A program made the position numbers and the translations under genes. Below, piece by piece: positions 56,380 to 64,000 of a stretch of DNA of 64,000 nucleotides; the stretch's first letter is position 1; each line of letters opens with the position of its first letter. Below the pieces are notes generated by a model. That model searched no databases. It was not told the origin of the DNA and saw nothing but the letters and a program-made list of their open reading frames with translations. The DNA comes from Thermogemmatispora tikiterensis (GTDB taxonomy: Bacteria; Chloroflexota; Ktedonobacteria; Ktedonobacterales; Ktedonobacteraceae): contig NZ_MCIF01000002.1 in the NCBI RefSeq assembly GCF_003268475.1, forward strand, positions 2,901,382 to 2,965,381. The letters run 5' to 3'.

Positions 56380-56771
56380 CCCCTGCTGTCCTCCCTCTCG
56401 TGACAAAGTGCCTGCTAGCTACGTCAACGCCTGGCGGAAGGCGGCCACTGGTTCCAGGGCAAGCCAGCGCCGCCAGCAGATCCAGGCTCAGGGCAGTTTG
56501 TAATGAAAGGCAGCGAGTGCCCCCTCGTGTTCTGGCTATTCATCCTGCCGCAAGCCCTCCAGGAACGCCGGAAGCAGCACGGGAGTAAGAAAAGCTAGAG
56601 GAAGAAAGAGCAGCTCCACCACCACTATCCCCCCTCCCTACCTACCTGCCACGACCAACAGCTCTGTTCCGCCCCACCAACGGCCTCTCTCCCTCTCTGA
56701 CAAAGCCAGCTCACAGGGTGCCGTTTCCAGGACCATCCCACGCAGTGCTTCAGCGTCCATCGCATGCTCTG
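56380..56771. other. Intergenic region downstream of the frameshifted kinase
   Basis: About 390 bp, C/T-rich on the plus strand at 56600-56700. No gene, hairpin or promoter stands out. Confidence 0.4.
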
Positions 56772-59112
56772 TCAATTGCGCGTAATCAGCAGATCCTTAA
56801 AAGCGACCTCCGTCCCGTTCAGATTTACCAGCATGCCCACGGTACCCGAAGGGAGCGAGTTATCCTTGGTTTGGCCCACTATGGTGCCGTTGACAATGAA
56901 GGTAAAGCTAGAGCCATTAGCAAAGACCTTCAAGGTATTGACGTTCTTGGGTCCCTGCCCCTGGTGGAACTCGCTGCCAAACTTCTTGCGCCAGATCGGT
57001 GTACCCCAGGCGTTATTGGGGCCGCGACTATCGTCATACTTATAGAAGCGGTACTCACCGCCTTTGATATTCTGCACCTCGAAGCTATAGAAGGTTGTCA
57101 CCGTTTTGCCACCGCGTGTCTGCTGACTGAAACGCAGAATCAGGCCGAAGGAATTGTTAACATTGGTGTCGTCGCCCTTAACCTCCTGCATGGTCAGGCT
57201 GTACCCTATCGGGCCCGTAAAAGGCGCCGACTGCAGGACAACGGCGATTCCCTTCTGGCTATGGTTCGTGATGTGATACGCGCCATCCTTAAAGGCGTAG
57301 GTATCCGCCGGAGTCGTCGGCCAATCATGCACATTCTGCGACAGCGGATCAGAGAAGAGCACATCGCTGGCGTTGGCCGCGGTTGCCATCGGCGAGGCCG
57401 TTGATTGCAGTGCGGGGGTCGCCGTTCCCTGGGGTCCCATCTTCTGGCCGCTATGGACATGGCCCAACAGCAGGAGACCGGAGCCAACCACCAGGATGAG
57501 CGCAGCCACAATCAAGGTCACCACCATGCGCGCCCGGCGACGTTCACCCCTGGAGGCGCCTTTCGCCTGCCCCGTACTGGGAGCAGTCAGGGGTAACAGA
57601 CCGGTGACATAGCGACCTGGCTGGCCAGCCACGGGGACCTTGACCACCTTGACGGGACCAGTCAATTTCACTAGAGGCGAGGTGGCTGTTTGCTGGGCCA
57701 CCGGAGCGAGCGTCCCCGTCGTTGTCGACAAGGCGGGCGAAAGCTGCTGGACTCCCTGATCACCCGCAGGCGCGGCCACAGAAGGCAGAGGATCGGTGAA
57801 ATTGGGCTGCTGCTCTTCAGTCGACCAGAGCACAGCAGGCTGTTCATTGGTGACCGGACCGACCTGACCAGTCGCGCTTTCCGGCATCACGCCGGCGCCC
57901 ACTCGCGGGAACATCCCAGTGCGCGAGAGTAGGCCACCGCGGCGACTGGCGCTGCTGGCTGCTGGGAGCTTTGCCGTAGGCCGAGGAGGCTCAGCTGCGG
58001 GCAGCTTCAGCGAAGGAGCAGGGAAGGCTGTCGCTGTCGCTGGCAGATCGCCAGCGGGCGCGCCATGCATGGGAGGGGCCGCCTGGACAGCCTGCGCTTG
58101 GGGCACAGAAGCCATATTGACGGCAGGCTGGGGCGCACTGGCCGTTTGCCAGCGCGGGTCAAGCAGGCCACCGGCACTGCCAGGCACGGCGAACTTACCC
58201 GAGAGACCAAGCGCCGCAATGGCAGGATTTTGACCTGTATCGACATTGATGCCGGCGGAAGTCAGGGCCAGACGAAAGGCTAGAGCCATTTCCTGACCAC
58301 TGAAGTAGCGATCTGCCGGATTTTTGGCGAGCGCGCGCAGGATCACCTGCTCCGCAGCCACCGGAAGATCAGGGCGAAAAACACGCGGTGACGTGGGCGG
58401 AGTCTGCAGATGCTGGGCGGCAATCTGCATCGGGGCCTCACCCCGGAAGGGCGCCACGCCGGTCACCATCTGATAGAGAATAACCCCGAGCGAGTAGAGA
58501 TCGGCCCGCCCATCAACTGGCTGCCCCAGCACCTGCTCGGGCGACATATAATCGGGCGTGCCCACCGGCGCCCCAGGCCCCGTCAAACGCACCTGACTCG
58601 CCCGCTCCTCAGAGATAATCTTCACCAGACCGAAATCGGTCAGCAGCAAGCGGCCATCGGGCGTCTTCAAGATGTTGGCCGGTTTGACATCGCGGTGAAT
58701 GACGCCCCGCTCATGGGCAAAATCAAGGGCAGCGGCCAGCTGCTCAAGATAGTTGAGCACCTTGGGCAGGGCCATTGCCCCCTCACGCTCCATCTCATCG
58801 CGCAGTGTCCCCCCCGCTGATATAGGGCATGACCAGGTAGGCCAGGCCTTGCTGCTCCCCATACTCGTAGACTGGCATAATATTGGGATGCTCCAGAGAG
58901 GCGGCGGCATCCGTCTCGCGCCGGAAGCGCTCCAGAAAGGCTGCCAGCTGATGAGGTGTCAGCGAGGCCATCGGGAAGAGCACCTTCACAGCCACCTGAC
59001 GGCGCGGTCGCGACTGCTGCGCCAGGAATACCGCGCCCATACCACCCTGCCCGATCAAGCGCTGGAGCGTGCAGGTCCCCAGCTTCATTCCAATCAAAGC
59101 TTCAGGATTCAT
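56772..59112 (-). pseudogene. Receptor Ser/Thr kinase with LamG-like outer domain, frameshifted at a G7 tract
   Basis: Two overlapping frames make one PknB-type kinase of about 779 aa. The first (ATG 59112, GAGGAT 5 nt upstream) gives GQGGMGAVF, VAVKVLF (Lys43), Glu66 and ends at YLVMPYISGGDTAR. The second continues with TLRDEMEREG, HRDVKPANIL, DFGLVK and SPEQ, then a linker, a membrane helix and an outer domain like that of 54652-56379. The switch is in seven G at 58815-58809 (minus strand); six G would restore GGTLRDE. All catalytic residues are intact on either side. So this is a fresh mutation, a sequencing error, or slippage-controlled expression. Counting an error, the gene would be functional. 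Confidence 0.85.
58809..58815 (-). repeat. Homopolymeric G7 tract at the kinase frameshift
   Basis: Seven C on the plus strand interrupt the kinase reading frame just after ISGG. A second tract, eight G on the plus strand at 59199-59206, lies in the 5' leader of the same gene. Confidence 0.9.
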
Positions 59113-59245
59113 GCAACATCCTCTTTTGTTTCAATCGCCCAGCCGCGATTGTTCTTCGGCAACGACGTGCAACCCAGACTTCAGCGCGCAGGCACGTCGG
59201 GGGGGGTACACCACAGTGTATCGTGAAATATTTTTTCGCTTGTAC

Positions 59246-59274
59246 ATCTTAGTTAATTTACACAGCTCTGACAA
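59246..59274 (-). promoter_or_regulatory. Promoter of the frameshifted kinase gene
   Basis: Minus strand TTGTCA (59274-59269), 17-nt spacer, TAAGAT (59251-59246). The leader of about 130 nt includes the minus-strand C8 tract. Confidence 0.55.
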
Positions 59275-59477
59275 TGAATCCGCCTGGCAGGCATGACCAA
59301 AGTAATGGTTGTGGGTAATGGCTCTTAGCCAGCTGCGACGAGGATGAAGCCCTCCCTGGCTGCGACTCACCGCATTCTCTTGGGCTGCCTTGCGCTCTCA
59401 ACGACTTCCCAGAGAGAGGGAAGACTCCCCATCACCACTTCAGGGGTCCTCACCAGCAACGTGCCCTCATAGAAAGA

Positions 59478-59518
59478 GAGCAGGCCCTCCTCCTTTTGAG
59501 GAGAAGGAGAGCCTGCTC
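59478..59518 (-). terminator. Terminator after pyrC
   Basis: GAGCAGGC (59478-59485) and GCCTGCTC (59511-59518) are perfect arms; inside, CCTCCT and AGGAGG-like bases pair further. The minus-strand transcript continues TCTTTCT. It lies about 30 bp past the pyrC stop. Confidence 0.75.
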
Positions 59519-59549
59519 AGCGGGTCTGCACTGGCACCTTGCCAGGATC

Positions 59550-60911
59550 TCAGCAGCGAGCGGTGCGCCTCAGCAGCTGGCCCTGGGGCTCACCAATAAT
59601 CTGGCCATCGCGGTAAACGAGCTGACCACGCAAAAAGGTCGCTACCGGGCGTCCGATCAGTTCCAGGCCCTCGTAGACCGACCATTGGTTTTTGGTATAG
59701 AGGTCTTCCTTCCTCACCTTCCAGGGTTGCTCAGTATCAATCACCACAATATCGGCGTCCTTACCGACGGCCAGGGTCCCTTTCTGCCCAAAGCCAAAGA
59801 TGCGCGCGATATTACCCGAGGTGACCTGAGCGATACGGATCAGCCCCTCTTCCAGCGTCCCTCTCCCAAAACGCTTGACCCAGTTGCTTACCAGGACAGG
59901 GACCGCCTCCTGCAGTCCAGGCATCCCCGAGGCAACCTCCCATACGCTGGCCTTCTGCTTCTCGGCCAGCGTATGAGGTGCATGATCAGTCACCACCGTG
60001 TCAATCCTCCCCGCGCGCAGCAGCTGCCAGAGCTGATCTTGCGCCTCCGGAGAGCGCAGGGCTGGCGCAATGTTGATCAGGTTGCCATAGTGGGCATAAT
60101 CAGCGCTGCTTAAGGCGAGATGGGCTGTCGTGACCTCACCATAGACCTCCACTCCAATGCGGCGACCAAAGTCGACTGCTGCCAGCTCCTCGGGCGTCGA
60201 GAGATGCAGCAAGTAGAGCTTCACGCCGAAGTACCTGGCCAGCGAGATCATCTCCAGCACTGAGGTCAGCACCACGGCGAGGTTGCGCACCTCTCCCCAG
60301 GCCGCGGGATCATGCCGACCTGCGATGTCACGGTACTGATGCAGAAAGTAATCGATCAGCTCCTGATTTTCGGCATGGACGATGGCCATCAGGCCCCGCT
60401 CGCCCAGAATGGCAAAGATGCGAGCCAGGTCGCTCAGGCGCGGAATGGTCGTCGGCGCGCTTTGGTGACCGGCAGCGAAAATCTTGACACCGGTAATCTT
60501 CGTGGGATCGACCGCCCTTAGTTCATCAATCTCCTCGCGCGAGACCCCCATATTGATGGCAAAGTCGCAGTAGGAGCGCGCTGTATACCGCTGGATCTGC
60601 TCGTCAACCCGGGCCGCGGTCGTCGTCGGCGGCCTGGTGTTGGGCATATCCAGGATCGTGGTATAGCCCCCAGCCAGGCCCGCCCGCGTCCCATGAGCGA
60701 TATCCTCTTTGTACTCCAGCCCCGGCTCACGCATGTGGCCATGCACTTCGATCAAGCCGGGCAGGAGGTACTTCCCCCGGAAATCAAAGGTCTCTCCAGC
60801 TTGGACGGAGAAGCCTTCTTCTATGCGCGCGATTCTCCCATCGACCACGGTGATCGTTCCGTTGATAATACGATCGGGCAGTACGAGCGCGCCCATGAGG
60901 GTTGTCGGCAT
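59550..60911 (-). CDS. pyrC: Dihydroorotase
   Basis: Closes carbamoyl aspartate to dihydroorotate in pyrimidine synthesis. Metal ligands are in VHGHMREPG (His57, His59), the carbamylated Lys is in TGVKIF (about 142), further His residues are in IVHAENQE and LLHLSTPEE, and the catalytic Asp is in VVTDHAPHT (about 307). At 453 aa it belongs to the larger class I dihydroorotases. GAGGAG precedes the ATG, which lies 11 bp after the carB stop, so the two genes are cotranscribed in the order carB-pyrC. Confidence 0.94.
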   Translation of the reverse strand: MPTTLMGALVLPDRIINGTITVVDGRIARIEEGFSVQAGETFDFRGKYLLPGLIEVHGHMREPGLEYKEDIAHGTRAGLAGGYTTILDMPNTRPPTTTAARVDEQIQRYTARSYCDFAINMGVSREEIDELRAVDPTKITGVKIFAAGHQSAPTTIPRLSDLARIFAILGERGLMAIVHAENQELIDYFLHQYRDIAGRHDPAAWGEVRNLAVVLTSVLEMISLARYFGVKLYLLHLSTPEELAAVDFGRRIGVEVYGEVTTAHLALSSADYAHYGNLINIAPALRSPEAQDQLWQLLRAGRIDTVVTDHAPHTLAEKQKASVWEVASGMPGLQEAVPVLVSNWVKRFGRGTLEEGLIRIAQVTSGNIARIFGFGQKGTLAVGKDADIVVIDTEQPWKVRKEDLYTKNQWSVYEGLELIGRPVATFLRGQLVYRDGQIIGEPQGQLLRRTARC

Positions 60912-60922
60912 AGCACAGCTCC

Positions 60923-63900
60923 TCAGTACTCATTCCAGGCCTTAATGGGAATCGTCCGCAGATCCTTGTTGACGATGGCCCGCGCGAACAGACGCACCTG
61001 CTTCACCTTGGTCAGCAGAGGAATATTATAATCAACTGCCGCACGACGTATTGTATAATTATCATCAACCTCCTTCATCACATAGTTGTCAACCACATTG
61101 ATAGCCAGATCAATCTTGCGCTCTCGAAAGTAAGAGAGAACATTAGGCTCTCTTTGCTCGTGAATCTTGAAGAGCATCTCCGCCTCGATGCCATGCTGAC
61201 GCAGGAAAGCGCAGGTTTTCTCGGTGGCATAGAGCGGCAGACCCAGAGAAGCCAGCAACCTGGCCGTCTCCAGGAACTTCTGCTTCTTCTCTTCGCTGCC
61301 GATGCTGATTAAGATGCCCTTCTGAGGAATATGCCCACCGGTAGCAATCACCGCTTTGAGGTAGGCCTCTTCCAGGTCCTCGCCGAAGCAGGCCACCTCA
61401 CCCGTCGAGGCCATCTCAACGCGCAGCAAGGGATCAGCGCCTGTGAGACGTGAGAAGGAGAACTGTGGGGCCTTCACCGCCGTAAAGGTGAGGGAGGGCA
61501 TGGTGACGGGCGCGATCTCCTTTTGGAAGAGCGCATCGACAAACAACTCGATCAGATTGATGCCTGTGACCTTCGAGATGAAAGGGAAGGTCCGCGAGGC
61601 ACGCAGGTTGGCTTCGATCACGTAGACCTGGTTATCCTTGGCCAGGAACTGGACGTTGAATGGTCCAGTGATCTCCAGTGCGCGTGCAATAGCCCGCCCC
61701 GCTTCTTCGATGCGCTGCAATGTTTCAGCATTAATAGTCTGGGGAGGCAGCACAATCGTCGCATCGCCGGAGTGCACCCCAGCGTTTTCCACATGCTCCG
61801 AGATTACAAAGGCTTTGATCTCGCCTCGTTGGGCGACGGCATCCAGCTCGACCTCCTTGACTTTCTGGAAGAACTTGGTGACGGTTACCGGATGGTCGGG
61901 CGAGACAGCAGCCGCATACCTGGTGTAGCGCTCCAGTTGCTCAGGAGTGTAGCAGACATTCATGGCACTGCCAGAGAGCACGTACGAAGGGCGTACCAGG
62001 ACCGGATAGCCAACGCGCTCGGCGAAGCTGAGGATATCTTCGATGGTCTCGAAGGTATCCCAGGCCGGCTGACGAATGCCCAGCTCATCCAGCAATTGCG
62101 AGAATTTCGAGCGATTCTCAGCCTGGTCGATGTGCCCGGCAGAGGTGCCCAGGATGGGAATGCCGTAGTCATGCAGCGCCTTGACCCGGTTATTGGGAGT
62201 CTGGCCACCTACTGAGACAATGACCCCATAAGGGTCCTCAAAGTCGCAGATGTCGGCGATGCGCTCAAAGGTTAGCTCTTCAAAGTAGAGACGGTCCGAC
62301 ATGTCGTAATCGGTAGAGACTGTCTCGGGGTTGCAGTTGATGACGATGGAGCGCTTGTCGTACTTCTTGAGGGCCTGTACCGTGTTGACGCTGCTCCAGT
62401 CAAATTCTACGGAGGAGCCAATGCGATAGGGGCCGGAGCCAAGCACTACCACGCCTTCCTGGCCCAGCGGCTCGACGTCGTGATGCTGCCCATTATAGGT
62501 CATATACAGATAGTTTGTGTCCGACGGGAACTCGCCCGCCAGGGTATCAATCTGAAAAACCGAGGGCAGGACCCCGTAGCGCTGGCGCAGCGCCCGGATC
62601 TCCAGCTCCGTCTTGCCAGTTAGTTCGCCAATGCGCTTATCAGACAGGCCAGCCTGCTTCAAGAGAAGCAGACGAGCCGCGGTCAGCTCGTGATCGCGCT
62701 CCAGTTCCTCCTCCAGCTTTACAATGTGTTGAATGCGGTACAGGAACCAGGGATCGATGCCCGTAATATCGCTGATCTTCTCGATCGAGAAGCCGTTGCG
62801 CATCGCCACTGGCAGAGCGAAAATGCGCTTGGGAGTGGGCGTATAGAGATACTTATCGATAATCGCGGCCTCGCTCTCCTCCCCCAGAAAGACCCGCTTT
62901 GAGGTCGCCCCCTCAAGCCCGAGGTCCAGCATGCGGATGGCCTTCTGATAGGCCTCCTCAAAGGTGCGCCCAATCCCCATCACTTCGCCAACGGACTTCA
63001 TGCTGGTACCGATGGTCTGGTCGGCACCCTTAAACTTATCGAGGTCCCAACGAGGGATCTTGACCACCACATAGTCCAGGCTCGGCTCAAAGCAGGCTTG
63101 CGTCACACCTGTAACCTTATTGGTCAGCTCGGGGAGCGCATAGCCCAGAGCCAGCTTGGCAGCGACGTAGGCCAGCGGATAGCCGGTTGCTTTGCTGGCC
63201 AGAGCCGAGCTGCGCGAGAGGCGCGCGTTGACCTCAATGACGTAGTACTCGGACGTGCGCGGATTGAGGGCAAACTGGACATTGCATTCCCCAACGATGC
63301 CCAGGCTCCTGACAATGGCAATTGCCGCCGAACGCAGGGTATGGTACTCGCTATTCGTGAGCGTCTGGCTGGGGGCGAGCACTACCGACTCGCCAGTGTG
63401 GATGCCCAGCGGGTCCATGTTCTCCATGTTGCAGACCGTGATGCAATTATCATAGGCATCACGGACAACTTCATACTCGACCTCTTTATAGTGGTGCAGA
63501 TATTGCTCGACCAGTACCTGCGGAGAGAAGGCCAGGGCACTGGTCACGATGCGCCGCAACTCTTCCATATTGTGAGCAATCCCTGACCCCTGGCCACCCA
63601 GAGCGAAGCCAGCCCGCAGCATGACCGGGAAGCCAATGGTTTGAGCAATTTCCTGCGCCTCTTCCAGTGATTCTGCACTTTTACTAATCGGCGTCGGGAT
63701 ATTGATCTTATGCAGGTGTTCGGCAAATTCCTGGCGATCTTCTGTCAGAATAATGGCCGTGACGGGCGTGCCCAGAATCTCGACCTGATACTTCTCCAAA
63801 ACACCGCTCTTGAAGAGTTCGACACCGCAGTTGAGCGCCGTCTGTCCTCCGAAAGAGAGGAGGATACCGTCGGGGCGCTCCTTCTCGATGATGCGCTCTA

Positions 63901-64000
63901 CAAAGAAGGGTGTGACTGGCAGAAAGTAGATCTGGTCGGCCAGCTCTTTGGAGGTCTGAATGGTCGCAATGTTGGGATTGACCAGAATCGTTGAGATCCC
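60923..64000 (-). CDS. carB: Carbamoyl-phosphate synthase large subunit (start beyond the window)
   Basis: About 1,025 codons are visible; the first 40-50 lie past position 64000. Two ATP-grasp halves and a C-terminal methylglyoxal-synthase-like allosteric domain (LPLYATEKTCAFLRQHGIE) are present. The sequence is notably close to the eukaryotic CAD/CPS II enzymes: TIQTSKELADQIYFLPVTPFF, EYEVVRDAYDNCITVCNMEN, LGIHTGESVVLAPSQTL and CFEPSLDYVVVKIPRWDLDKF. These differ from the E. coli forms at the same sites. It works with a CarA glutaminase, not seen here, to make carbamoyl phosphate from glutamine, bicarbonate and ATP. pyrC follows 11 bp downstream. Confidence 0.96.
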   Translation of the reverse strand, partial: GISTILVNPNIATIQTSKELADQIYFLPVTPFFVERIIEKERPDGILLSFGGQTALNCGVELFKSGVLEKYQVEILGTPVTAIILTEDRQEFAEHLHKINIPTPISKSAESLEEAQEIAQTIGFPVMLRAGFALGGQGSGIAHNMEELRRIVTSALAFSPQVLVEQYLHHYKEVEYEVVRDAYDNCITVCNMENMDPLGIHTGESVVLAPSQTLTNSEYHTLRSAAIAIVRSLGIVGECNVQFALNPRTSEYYVIEVNARLSRSSALASKATGYPLAYVAAKLALGYALPELTNKVTGVTQACFEPSLDYVVVKIPRWDLDKFKGADQTIGTSMKSVGEVMGIGRTFEEAYQKAIRMLDLGLEGATSKRVFLGEESEAAIIDKYLYTPTPKRIFALPVAMRNGFSIEKISDITGIDPWFLYRIQHIVKLEEELERDHELTAARLLLLKQAGLSDKRIGELTGKTELEIRALRQRYGVLPSVFQIDTLAGEFPSDTNYLYMTYNGQHHDVEPLGQEGVVVLGSGPYRIGSSVEFDWSSVNTVQALKKYDKRSIVINCNPETVSTDYDMSDRLYFEELTFERIADICDFEDPYGVIVSVGGQTPNNRVKALHDYGIPILGTSAGHIDQAENRSKFSQLLDELGIRQPAWDTFETIEDILSFAERVGYPVLVRPSYVLSGSAMNVCYTPEQLERYTRYAAAVSPDHPVTVTKFFQKVKEVELDAVAQRGEIKAFVISEHVENAGVHSGDATIVLPPQTINAETLQRIEEAGRAIARALEITGPFNVQFLAKDNQVYVIEANLRASRTFPFISKVTGINLIELFVDALFQKEIAPVTMPSLTFTAVKAPQFSFSRLTGADPLLRVEMASTGEVACFGEDLEEAYLKAVIATGGHIPQKGILISIGSEEKKQKFLETARLLASLGLPLYATEKTCAFLRQHGIEAEMLFKIHEQREPNVLSYFRERKIDLAINVVDNYVMKEVDDNYTIRRAAVDYNIPLLTKVKQVRLFARAIVNKDLRTIPIKAWNEY

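Larger units (their letters stand above)
59113..59549. other. Leader and promoter region of the frameshifted kinase
   Basis: About 440 bp between pyrC and the kinase gene. It holds the kinase promoter (59246-59274), a G8 tract and the pyrC-side terminator (59478-59518). No gene is supported. Confidence 0.6.

Overview
The window reads as a piece of a GC-rich bacterial chromosome. It carries housekeeping and biosynthetic genes (hisS, mnmE, fdhD, aroC, rsmI, mdh, asd, lysC, metY, metX, rnc, pyrC, carB) mixed with lineage-specific genes: Ser/Thr kinases with outward-facing domains, HTH-TPR regulators, membrane-anchored CHAP proteins, a sedolisin and beta-propeller proteins. This mix, the Bax1/XPB pair and a CAD-like CarB fit Chloroflexota, most likely Ktedonobacteria (Thermogemmatispora/Ktedonobacter type). 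That placement is inference; there is no rRNA in the window. I saw no tRNA gene, CRISPR array or insertion sequence.

Layout. 1-8.3 kb: glycosyltransferase fragment, hisS, a secreted glycosidase-like protein, mnmE, fdhD, a Fur-family regulator and aroC. 8.8-14.2 kb: a regulatory cluster of two paralogous HTH-TPR proteins flanking a divergent sigma factor and a zinc-finger anti-sigma-like protein. 15.3-21.8 kb: rsmI, mdh, two CHAP paralogues and a sedolisin lipoprotein. 21.9-27.9 kb: the metX-metY-lysC-asd operon. 28-34 kb: GNAT, PLDc_N protein, FemAB-like transferase, two TrkA subunits, AI-2E-family exporter. 34-43.5 kb: VCBS-like membrane protein, receptor kinase, Bax1-like nuclease, predicted pseudokinase, XPB-like helicase. 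43.6-51 kb: meaB with a B12-binding subunit, rnc, and a CopC-CopD operon with BNR and YVTN propeller proteins. 51-64 kb: ABC exporter, a kinase-less receptor paralogue, a frameshifted receptor kinase, pyrC and carB.

The most striking element is the roughly 730-nt leader of the met operon (about 27147-27877, minus strand). It holds a complete SAM-I riboswitch with its own terminator, followed by a T-box with an AUG specifier codon, the T-box bulge sequence and a second terminator. The two elements in series should let transcription through only when SAM is low and tRNA-Met is uncharged. Other points of interest are a kinase that has lost its catalytic and alpha-C acidic residues, a G7 tract that breaks another kinase, several genes whose -10 box sits 7-8 nt before the ATG (leaderless transcripts), and a divergent sigma/anti-sigma pair.
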